DNA from: DATBLE01 sp046734335 | GTDB lineage: Bacteria > Actinomycetota > Thermoleophilia > Gaiellales > Gaiellaceae | Length of the DNA: 7,144 nucleotides | Assembly: GCA_046734335.1 (NCBI GenBank) | Contig: JBKPRA010000115.1 | Coordinates: 1 to 7,144 of the forward strand | Direction: 5' to 3' | Part shown: in pieces, positions 1-5,079 of the stretch | Position numbering within the stretch: the first letter of the stretch is position 1 | How the letters are laid out: each line of letters opens with the position of its first letter | Notes under the pieces: model-generated | Seen by the model: the letters and a program-made list of their open reading frames with translations, nothing else | Database searches by the model: none | What the model was told of the DNA's origin: nothing | Program-made: the position numbers and the translations under genes

Positions 1-376
1 CAGCCCCGCGCTCCTTGTGGAACTCGACCAGCCGGGCCAGGTCGATGTCGCAGAGAGCGTCGCCGGAGATGACGAGAACGGTGTCGTCGAGCTTGCCCGA
101 CGCCAGCCGCACCGATCCGGCCGTGCCGAGCGGCGACTCCTCCACCGAATAGCCGATCGAGAGGCCGAGCGACTCGCCGTCGCCGAAGTAGCTGCGGATC
201 GCCTGCGGCATGAAGGCGAGGGTGACGATCACGTCGTCGAACCCGTGGCGCTCGAGCAGCTCCAGGATGTGCTCCATGCACGGCTTGCCGACGATCGGGA
301 CCATCGGTTTCGGTTGGTTCGAGGTCAGCGGGCGCAGCCTCGTGCCCTCGCCCCCGGCCATCACGACCGCCTTCAT
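1..376 (-). CDS. Mannose-1-phosphate guanylyltransferase-like nucleotidyltransferase, N-terminal part (runs off left edge)
   Basis: The first 125 residues are present; the reading frame is open to the window edge. The protein starts MKAVVMAGGEGTRLRPLT, the G-G-x-G-T-R-L-R-P-L-T nucleotide-binding loop of sugar-phosphate nucleotidyltransferases. It continues with QPKPMVPIVGKP (the conserved K-P-M/L of the family), an 'SPLGTAGSV' segment that contacts base and sugar, and 'VISGDALCDIDL', holding a metal-binding Asp. The wording is closest to the Mpg1/ManC-like proteins of actinobacteria and cyanobacteria. Many of those are about 830 residues, with a left-handed beta-helix and a phosphomannomutase domain after this one; whether that holds here lies outside the window. 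Expected role: NTP + sugar-1-phosphate to NDP-sugar (probably GDP-mannose) in the cytoplasm. The ATG has an AGGAG at 382-386, 5 nt upstream, and shares ATGA with the stop of the preceding gene, so the two are probably translationally coupled. The fold is certain; the exact sugar and base are inferred. Confidence 0.88.
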   Translation of the reverse strand, partial: MKAVVMAGGEGTRLRPLTSNQPKPMVPIVGKPCMEHILELLERHGFDDVIVTLAFMPQAIRSYFGDGESLGLSIGYSVEESPLGTAGSVRLASGKLDDTVLVISGDALCDIDLARLVEFHKERGA

Positions 377-939
377 GCCGTCTCCTGCTTCCTGAGCGTC
401 CCCCACGCCGAGGCGCCGTACAGCACCGCGGCGCCGACGGCCATGCCCAAACCGATCCAGAAGAGCCAGAGCGGCCACGCCGTCCCGGGCGGGGTGACGA
501 GCAGGAAGGCGAGGCCCGCGTAGAGAACCCAGGTCGCCGCCTTGCCGAGCAGGCTGACCGAGAACTGGTACCCGCGCGGCAGCACCAGCTTCGTTCCCAC
601 GATCAGGAACGCGTCGCGCGCGAGGATCACGATCAGCGCCGCCCACGGCAGGCGGTCGGCGATCACCAGCATCACCACGGCCGTGTCGATCATCAGCCGG
701 TCGGCGAGCGGGTCGGCGTACTTGCCGAACTCCGACTCGACGTGCCAGCGCCGCGCCAGCCAGCCGTCCACCTGGTCGGTGATGCCGGCCACGCCGAAGA
801 TGATCCCCGCCCACCAGCTGTGCCCGTTCTCCGCAGCGGCGTAGACCGCGATGAACGCGGGGATCATGCAGAACCGCAGGATCGTCAGGCCGTTCGGCAG
901 CCAGGCGAGCGCGGGAACCGGAGCGGACGTCGTAGCCAC
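373..939 (-). CDS. CDP-alcohol phosphatidyltransferase (PGP synthase-like membrane enzyme)
   Basis: An integral membrane enzyme that moves a phosphatidyl group from CDP-diacylglycerol to an alcohol, releasing CMP. The full family signature DxxDGxxAR-x8-GxxxDxxxD is visible: D55, D58, G59, A62, R63, G72, D76 and D80 (numbered from the GTG at 939). It is preceded by LPNGLTILR, a typical N-terminal helix start, and flanked by about five or six hydrophobic segments. A later LLGKAATW resembles the G-K-x-x-T stretch of phosphatidylglycerophosphate synthases, so glycerol-3-phosphate is the likeliest acceptor; inositol phosphate or another alcohol cannot be excluded. An ATG at 999 is in frame, but the 20 residues it would add come from a stem-loop and look unlike the family. 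GTG at 939 gives 188 residues, a normal length. Neither start has a clear Shine-Dalgarno sequence. The stop overlaps the start of the nucleotidyltransferase (ATGA), indicating one operon. Confidence 0.88.
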   Translation of the reverse strand: MATTSAPVPALAWLPNGLTILRFCMIPAFIAVYAAAENGHSWWAGIIFGVAGITDQVDGWLARRWHVESEFGKYADPLADRLMIDTAVVMLVIADRLPWAALIVILARDAFLIVGTKLVLPRGYQFSVSLLGKAATWVLYAGLAFLLVTPPGTAWPLWLFWIGLGMAVGAAVLYGASAWGTLRKQETA

Positions 940-945
940 GACGTC
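926..945. repeat. Perfect 8-bp inverted repeat around the probable GTG start of the phosphatidyltransferase
   Basis: GACGTCGT at 926-933 is the exact reverse complement of ACGACGTC at 938-945, with a 4-nt spacer. On the minus strand the likely GTG start (939-937) sits at the edge of the loop. It could be a protein-binding operator or a hairpin that holds the start codon; part of it is coding, so chance remains possible. Confidence 0.4.
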
Positions 946-963
946 AAGGATAATGCGCGGCGT

Positions 964-991
964 GTGGGGCCCCGGCGTGCCGAGGCCCCAC
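964..991 (-). terminator. Stem-loop after the M43 protease gene (candidate terminator or attenuator)
   Basis: GTGGGGCC at 964-971 pairs perfectly with GGCCCCAC at 984-991. After one mismatch (972/983), CGG 973-975 pairs with CCG 980-982 around a 4-nt loop. The structure starts 14 nt downstream of the protease TAG stop (1006-1008, minus strand) and ends 24 nt before the probable GTG start of the next gene. No T-run follows on either strand, so it is not a classical intrinsic terminator; U-less hairpins are often proposed to act in high-GC actinobacteria. Confidence 0.5.
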
Positions 992-1005
992 CACCCCATT
1001 CGCGA

Positions 1006-2226
1006 CTAGAGCGTGACCGTGAACTTCTTCTTGCTGACGATCGTGCCGTTGGTGCCGACCACCGTGACCGGACCGGTCGTGGCCCCGACCGGGACCGTGG
1101 CGGTGATCGTGGTGTCGTCGACCACGGTGAAGGTGGCGGAAACCGTTCCGCTGCCCTGCGTGAACATGACGGCGCTCGCGTCGCTGAGCGCCGAGCCCGA
1201 GATCGTCACGCTCGTGCCGACGAGGCCCTTCGACGGCTTGAGTTTCTTCACGACCGGCACCAGGTTCCGGAGCGTGTCCCAATTCGCCTGCATCCGGGCG
1301 GTCTGGCCCGCCGTGAACGAGTCGAGGCAGATGTCGTCGCCGTAGTCCATGAAGTTGTGGATCAGGTCAGGCCCAAGTCCGTCGTTCGGGCAGCTGTCGA
1401 TCGGATCGCACGTGAAGTTGGGCGCAGCCTCTGCCGGGGTGTCGGCGACCTGATCGCCCTTCTTGCTGCAGCCCCCCTGGAACGTGTGGTAAAGGCTCAG
1501 CCAGTGGCCCGCCTCGTGGGTGAGGGTGTCGCCCTGGTTGTAGACGGCATCCGTTCCGAAGTCGGCATTCCCGCCTGGGAGCGATTCGTGGTAGATGACC
1601 ACGCCGTCCATTGCGAGCTTGGTGCCCTTCGCGTTCTTCACGGGGAACGTCGCCCAGCCGAGCAGTCCGAAACCGAGATCAGCTGTGTAGACGTTCAGGT
1701 CCCAGTAGCCGCCCTTGTGGAGAGCGGTCTTCATGGCCGTTTCCTCCGAGCCCGGGATGAGCTGCTCGAACCAGGCCGCGTTCTCCGTCCTGTCCGTGCC
1801 CTGGAGCGTGAAGTGGAATCCGCTCCCCGCATACGCAGCGTTCAGCACGCTGATCTGGTCGGTGATCCACGTCTGCGGGATGTCACCGGTCGAGTCGTCG
1901 TCCGAGACGGTGTCGGGACCGTCCATGATCACGTGGAAGTAGACGTTGACGTTGTGCGGCCCCGTGAAGAACGGCGAGACGGTCGAGGGCGTCGGCAGGT
2001 CGTACTGGTTCGTGACGAGATCCTTCCGATGCCTGCTGCCGGCCATCATCGCCGCCAGCGGCCCCTTGACGATCGGCAGGACGCAGGGCGCCGTTCCCGA
2101 CGCAGCAGGCGCCTTGCCGGCGGAACTGCTGCCGGTGGATGCGGCACTCGTTGCGACCAGGGCGCCGGCGGCGACCGCGGCCGTGAGGGCCAGAGCCGCA
2201 ACTCCCTTCCAAATCGGCTTTCTCAT
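1006..2226 (-). CDS. Secreted zinc metalloprotease, peptidase family M43 (pappalysin/cytophagalysin type) with C-terminal IPT/TIG domain
   Basis: A 406-residue exported endopeptidase. Start: ATG at 2226, with a strong GGGGGAGG 7 nt upstream; a further in-frame start at 2274 would turn that ribosome binding site into protein. Residues 1-29 form a signal peptide (positive MRKPIWKG, then an Ala/Leu/Val core ending near ATSAA), followed by a Ser/Ala/Gly-rich linker. The catalytic domain spans about residues 90-320. It has the zinc motif HEAGHWLSLYH at 237-247 (ligands H237, H241, H247; catalytic E238) and the Met-turn NFMDYGDD (M293), followed by the CLDSFTAGQTARM helix typical of M43. The usual Gly of HExxHxxGxxH is Ser (S244). 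'GDQVADTP' and several Cys residues match the calcium-site and disulfide region of the ulilysin/pappalysin group. Residues ~323-406 form an immunoglobulin-like TIG domain, probably for substrate or surface binding. A stem-loop follows the stop. Substrate unknown. Confidence 0.93.
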   Translation of the reverse strand: MRKPIWKGVAALALTAAVAAGALVATSAASTGSSSAGKAPAASGTAPCVLPIVKGPLAAMMAGSRHRKDLVTNQYDLPTPSTVSPFFTGPHNVNVYFHVIMDGPDTVSDDDSTGDIPQTWITDQISVLNAAYAGSGFHFTLQGTDRTENAAWFEQLIPGSEETAMKTALHKGGYWDLNVYTADLGFGLLGWATFPVKNAKGTKLAMDGVVIYHESLPGGNADFGTDAVYNQGDTLTHEAGHWLSLYHTFQGGCSKKGDQVADTPAEAAPNFTCDPIDSCPNDGLGPDLIHNFMDYGDDICLDSFTAGQTARMQANWDTLRNLVPVVKKLKPSKGLVGTSVTISGSALSDASAVMFTQGSGTVSATFTVVDDTTITATVPVGATTGPVTVVGTNGTIVSKKKFTVTL

Positions 2227-2233
2227 TTCTAAG

Positions 2234-2241
2234 CCTCCCCC
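2234..2241 (-). promoter_or_regulatory. Ribosome binding site of the M43 protease
   Basis: On the minus strand GGGGGAGG lies 7 nt before the ATG at 2226. This strong site decides the start in favour of 2226 over the upstream in-frame codon at 2274. Confidence 0.75.
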
Positions 2242-2288
2242 TTTTTTCTTCCGGGCCGTCTTCGAGCGGCGCACTCTAGGCGATTTCC

Positions 2289-2321
2289 GGGGATTTCGCT
2301 ATCCCCCGACCGGTGGGGGAG
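2289..2321 (+). promoter_or_regulatory. Two mutually exclusive hairpins covering the hutF ribosome binding site
   Basis: GGGGAT (2289-2294) pairs with ATCCCC (2301-2306) around loop TTCGCT. Alternatively TCCCCC (2302-2307) pairs with GGGGGA (2315-2320) around a 7-nt loop. The two stems share 2302-2306 and cannot coexist. GGGGGAG at 2315-2321 is the best Shine-Dalgarno sequence for the GTG at 2334 (12-nt spacing), so the second stem would hide it and the first would free it. The base pairing is seen directly; a regulatory role is inferred. The rest of the divergent gap (2227-2333) holds the protease ribosome binding site, a weak minus-strand -10-like TAGAGT (about 2274-2279), and nothing else I can name. 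Confidence 0.4.
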
Positions 2322-2333
2322 AATCACCGTCGC

Positions 2334-3356
2334 GTGACCGATCGCTTCTCCGTCCCCGGCTTCGTCGACGTGCATTCGCACGCCTTCCAGCGTGCGCTGC
2401 GCGGCCGCTCCGAGGGCGCCGACTTCTGGGCGTGGCGCGAGGCGATGCTGCTCGAGGCGGCGCGGCAGACGCCCGAGACAGTTCGCAGGGACTACGCGGC
2501 GGTCTACGGGGAGCTGCGGCGCGCCGGGTACACGGCGGTCGGCGAGTTCCACTACCTCGGCCTGCCGGAGGCGCGTGCGGCGGTCGAGGCGGCCGCGGAG
2601 GCCGGGATCGAGCTCACCCTGCTCCTGGCCGCATACGGCAGGGGTGGCATCCCCCGATTCAGGCAGAGGAGTCCTGCCGAGTTCCTCGGCCAGGTCGAGA
2701 CGTTGCGCGCGGCCGGCGTCAGGGTCGGCGTCGCCGCCCACTCCGTCCGCGCCTGCCCGGCGGAATGGCTCGAGGAGATCGGAGCCTACGCAGCAGCCGA
2801 AGGGCTGCCGCTCCACGTGCACGCCGACGAGCAACCGCGCGAGATCGAGGAATGCCTCGCCGAGCACGGTGTCCGCCCGATCGAGCTGCTGGCCTGCACC
2901 GGCTGCCTCGGCGCCATGACCACGGTCGTCCACGCCACGCACGCGGACGGGCGCGAGCTCGACCTGCTCGCCGACGTCGGCGCCCGCGTCTGCGTCTGCC
3001 CCACCACCGAGGCGAATCTGGGCGATGGCTATGCGCCAATCGAGGCGCTGCTCGAGCGCGGGATCGGGATCTGCATCGGTTCCGACTCCAACGTGCGCAT
3101 CGACCCGCTCGAGGAGTTGCGCGAGCTCGAAGGGATCGCGCGGCGTTCGTCGGGCCGCCGGAACGTGATCCCCGTCGAGACGCTGCTCGCGTTCGGCTCG
3201 GCGGAGGGCGCTGCCGCGCTCGGCCTCGAGCGCTGGGCCGATGTCTCCGCCGACCTCACGCACCCGTCGCTCGCGGGGATCGAGCCTGAGGACGTCCCGG
3301 CCGCACTCGTCTTCGGGTGTTCAGCGGAGGTCTTCGAGGGTCAGGCTGAAGCCTGA
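2334..3356 (+). CDS. hutF: Compact formimidoylglutamate deiminase (HutF-like amidohydrolase)
   Basis: A metal-dependent amidohydrolase of the subtype that turns N-formimino-L-glutamate into N-formyl-L-glutamate plus ammonia in histidine breakdown. Sequence marks of HutF are dense: the metal motif VHSHAFQRALRG (H14, H16), FWAWREAM, GYTAVGEFHYL, HVHADEQ (metal His), VVHATHADG (His), CPTTEANLGDG, and GSDSNVRIDPLEELR with the metal/catalytic Asp, followed by RRNV. The GTG at 2334 has GGGGGAG 12 nt upstream; an in-frame GTG at 2313 lacks any such site, and a TAG at 2277 closes the frame further up. The protein is 340 residues against roughly 450 for typical HutF. It begins directly at the barrel's first metal motif and ends before the usual C-terminal strands, so the composite beta-sandwich subdomain is missing at both ends. 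No other histidine-utilisation gene is in the window. Family assignment is strong; activity of the short form is inferred. Confidence 0.87.
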   Translation: MTDRFSVPGFVDVHSHAFQRALRGRSEGADFWAWREAMLLEAARQTPETVRRDYAAVYGELRRAGYTAVGEFHYLGLPEARAAVEAAAEAGIELTLLLAAYGRGGIPRFRQRSPAEFLGQVETLRAAGVRVGVAAHSVRACPAEWLEEIGAYAAAEGLPLHVHADEQPREIEECLAEHGVRPIELLACTGCLGAMTTVVHATHADGRELDLLADVGARVCVCPTTEANLGDGYAPIEALLERGIGICIGSDSNVRIDPLEELRELEGIARRSSGRRNVIPVETLLAFGSAEGAAALGLERWADVSADLTHPSLAGIEPEDVPAALVFGCSAEVFEGQAEA

Positions 3357-3361
3357 CCTCG
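3335..3361. terminator. Bidirectional stem-loop between converging hutF and GH99 genes
   Basis: GGTCAGGC (3339-3346) pairs with GCCTGACC (3351-3358) around a TGAA loop. With one bulged G (3338) the stem extends through CGA 3335-3337 and TCG 3359-3361, giving 11 base pairs. The hutF TGA (3354-3356) lies inside the 3' arm and the converging gene stops at 3363. There is no T-run on either side. Its position between convergent stops supports a shared terminator or 3'-end stabiliser. Confidence 0.6.
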
Positions 3362-3362
3362 A

Positions 3363-4361
3363 TCAGTTCTGCCAGGGGCGCATGCGCCGCGAGCGTCTGA
3401 ACAGATCCGACCAGTACGAAGTCCGGTCGAGGTACGCTCGCTCCGCCGGGCGGCCAGTGCGCCCATAGGCACCGTCATACGTCCGGAGGCCCGCCGCCGC
3501 GGCCGAGCCGCCGAGGCGCGCACGGGCCGGCTCGATCTGAGTGCCCTCGTGCCACTCGTTGTAGCTCGTGATCGTCACGCCGTCGGCGCTGGAGCGAAGC
3601 GCCGAGCGCCACATCGCATCGTAGGTGGCGCCGTCCCGGCGCGGCTTGACGCGGAGGTCGGCGGTCGCGTGCGTCGCGTCGTAGCCGGGGCCGACCGAGG
3701 GCAGGCAGGTGAGCCCGACGCGGTGGGCCTGCGCGCAGTAGCGCGAGAACATCCCGCCGCCCCAGAGGAGCACGTCGTACGTGTAGACGCCGTCGAACTT
3801 CGCATTGGCCGCCCGGCCGACGAGCGTGGTCTGCGCATAGAGCTCGATTCCCGGCTCACGTTCGCGCAACGCCGCCCAGGCGTCGGGCGAGATCTCGAAC
3901 GGCTGGTAGACGAAGATACGCGTGATCCCGAGCGTCCGCAGATGGTCGACGTCCGCCTCGACTGTCTCGATGTTCCTCCCCGGATACGGTTCGAGGTGCA
4001 CCGCCACCGACAGCCCCACGGCGTGCGCCTCCCTGACGATCAGTGGTAGTCGCACGTCCTCGCTCGAGCCCCAGCCCCACCAAGACGAGACCACCTCCTC
4101 GATACCGGCTGCGGCGATCTCCCTCATCTGGGCGCGCACGACCGGCGCGCTCGAGCTCGAGTAGAGCCCACGCGCGGGGTAGTAGCTCGAGGCGATGTCT
4201 CCCGTCGAGGCGCCCGGCACCATCCAGTGCTCCCAGCCCCCGTCGCGCGCAGGGTTGCCGTACCAGGGGTAATAGAAGGCAGACACGCGCGGCGCGGCCT
4301 GCGCCACCGCCGGGACGGCGAGCAGCACGAGGACGACCGCGATCAGGCGAAGAGCTTTCAA
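3363..4361 (-). CDS. Secreted glycoside hydrolase family 99-type protein (endo-alpha-mannosidase/mannanase-like)
   Basis: A predicted exported enzyme cleaving internal alpha-mannosidic bonds, as known for GH99. Choosing TTG at 4361 gives a textbook signal peptide, MKALRLIAVVLVLLAVPAVAQA, with GGAG 12 nt upstream; the frame stays open to a TTG at 4412 but without a ribosome binding site there. The mature protein (332 residues in all) has the family's landmarks in order: AFYYPWYGNP and HW at the N-terminus, YYPARGLYSS, the AGIEEVVSSWWGWG strand, VAVHLEPYPGR, FDGVYTYD, PSVGPGYD, and ITSYNEWHEGTQIEPA, which carries the two essential glutamates of GH99 (E269, E272 in EWHE). A C-terminal YLDRTSYW matches the closing Y-L-x-x-T-x-x-W of the family. 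All key positions look intact. The gene follows a 66-residue protein on the same strand and converges on hutF. The substrate could be fungal, plant or self mannan; this is not resolvable here. Confidence 0.9.
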   Translation of the reverse strand: MKALRLIAVVLVLLAVPAVAQAAPRVSAFYYPWYGNPARDGGWEHWMVPGASTGDIASSYYPARGLYSSSSAPVVRAQMREIAAAGIEEVVSSWWGWGSSEDVRLPLIVREAHAVGLSVAVHLEPYPGRNIETVEADVDHLRTLGITRIFVYQPFEISPDAWAALREREPGIELYAQTTLVGRAANAKFDGVYTYDVLLWGGGMFSRYCAQAHRVGLTCLPSVGPGYDATHATADLRVKPRRDGATYDAMWRSALRSSADGVTITSYNEWHEGTQIEPARARLGGSAAAAGLRTYDGAYGRTGRPAERAYLDRTSYWSDLFRRSRRMRPWQN

Positions 4362-4414
4362 GGGCGCCGCGTTCTCCGGCACGGATGATCGCACGCTTTC
4401 CGGAGGGCGCAACG

Positions 4415-4615
4415 CTAGATGCGGCAGCGGGTTCGGCGGACCCGACGGCAGCGCGGCAAGCAGCGGCGGCGCTCCTGGACGGCGACCACCTCGATCATCT
4501 CATTCCACTCCGGCTCGTCCCGCAGCATCACCTTCAGCGCCCGGACCGCCTCCTCCCGCGTCCCGAAGACGGCGATCACCTCGTCGACGTAGCGGTCGTT
4601 CAGTCCCCACAGCAT
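4415..4615 (-). CDS. Small conserved-type protein of unknown function, with unusual basic tail
   Basis: 66 residues starting MLWGLNDRYVDEVIAVFGTREEAVRAL; an in-frame TGA 9 nt upstream fixes ATG 4615 as the first ATG. Residues 10-48 read as an alternating beta-alpha-beta unit: VDEVIAVFG strand, TREEAVRALKVML helix, DEPEW turn, then MIEVVAVQ strand. I recall similar short 'AVFxxREEAxxAL...DEPxW' proteins in actinobacteria, with no known function. From residue 49 the composition changes abruptly to a Cys/Arg-rich tail (ERRRCLPRCRRVRRTRCRI) that does not look like part of that domain. It may reflect loss of an original stop or a small frameshift. AAGGGG lies about 15 nt upstream, rather far. The gene ends 53 nt before the GH99 start on the same strand and diverges from the receiver gene. 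Function unknown; the coding call rests on length, composition and the domain-like first part. Confidence 0.6.
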   Translation of the reverse strand: MLWGLNDRYVDEVIAVFGTREEAVRALKVMLRDEPEWNEMIEVVAVQERRRCLPRCRRVRRTRCRI

Positions 4616-4697
4616 CTCTACTCACACACCCCTTCTCAGCGTACGGATGGCGGCGGCCGGCGCAAGCCCGAATCGAGGGAAGTCGCGATCGTGGTAC

Positions 4698-4704
4698 AAG
4701 GGGG
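4698..4704 (+). promoter_or_regulatory. Ribosome binding site of the receiver-domain gene
   Basis: AAGGGGG ends 3 nt before the ATG at 4708, a strong though closely spaced site that supports this start. The divergent gap 4616-4697 should hold promoters for both flanking genes, but I see no convincing -35/-10 pair. Confidence 0.6.
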
Positions 4705-4707
4705 CCG

Positions 4708-5079
4708 ATGGCAAGGATCCTGGTCGCGGACGACGACCGAAATCTGGTCAACCTCGTGCGCGCGATGCTCGACGAGGCCGGCCACGAAGTGGTCGTGGCG
4801 CATTCGGGCTTGGCCGCAGCCGAGCTGATCGAGCGAGAGAACTTCGACCTGCTCGTGCTCGACGTGCTCATGCCCGGAATGAGCGGCGACGCGCTGGCCG
4901 ATCTCCTCCACTCGCTCCGGCCGCACGTGCCCGTGCTGCTGATGACCGGCGACTCGGGCGACCAGTTCGTCCGATCTGCGCAGCTCCCGCGGCTCCGCAA
5001 GCCGTTCTCGGAGCAGGAGCTGGTCGAGGCGGTCAGCGGCCTGCTCGCCGACCCGGGCCCCGGCCAGGCCTCAGCCTGA
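4708..5079 (+). CDS. Stand-alone response regulator receiver domain (CheY-like)
   Basis: A 123-residue single-domain phosphoacceptor protein of two-component signalling, acting in the cytoplasm. The complete active site is visible: acidic pair D8/D9 (in VADDD), phosphoacceptor D52 in LVLDVLMPGMSG, switch Thr T80 in LLMTGDSG, and K98-P99 in LRKPFSEQELVEAV. The domain ends around residue 115 and no output domain follows, so it must act through a partner protein, like CheY or Spo0F. No histidine kinase or chemotaxis gene is in the window. 'KPFSEQEL' is typical of receivers found alone or on hybrid kinases. The last 9 bases overlap the 3' end of the converging gene. Function beyond receiving phosphate is unknown. 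Confidence 0.93.
   Translation: MARILVADDDRNLVNLVRAMLDEAGHEVVVAHSGLAAAELIERENFDLLVLDVLMPGMSGDALADLLHSLRPHVPVLLMTGDSGDQFVRSAQLPRLRKPFSEQELVEAVSGLLADPGPGQASA

Noticed and set aside
946..954. Possible -10 boxes on either strand (GATAAT on plus, CATTAT on minus) just upstream of the phosphatidyltransferase GTG
   Set aside because: No -35 at proper spacing; the minus-strand version would fit a leaderless transcript but the match is only 4 of 6, too weak to report as a promoter.
1006..2226. Horizontal transfer of the protease gene
   Set aside because: Its GC looks slightly lower than its neighbours, but not enough by eye, and there are no flanking repeats or mobile genes.
742..2232. Plus-strand open frame of 496 codons opposite the protease gene
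   Set aside because: Its protein is Arg/Asp/Val/His-rich with no domain, and the opposite strand carries an unmistakable M43 protease with signal peptide and ribosome binding site. It is an antisense artefact of high GC.
2229..3263. Minus-strand open frame of 344 codons opposite hutF
   Set aside because: Sequence is the mirror of well-conserved HutF codons and has no recognisable domain or ribosome binding site.
1946..3289. Plus-strand open frame of 447 codons across the intergenic region and hutF
   Set aside because: It is an out-of-frame reading of hutF (Arg/Ala/Pro-rich) and antisense to the protease; no family feature.
5053..5068. GC-rich symmetry (CCGGG-C-CCCGG) near the end of the receiver gene
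   Set aside because: The one-base centre cannot form an RNA hairpin of useful size, and it lies within Pro/Gly codons.
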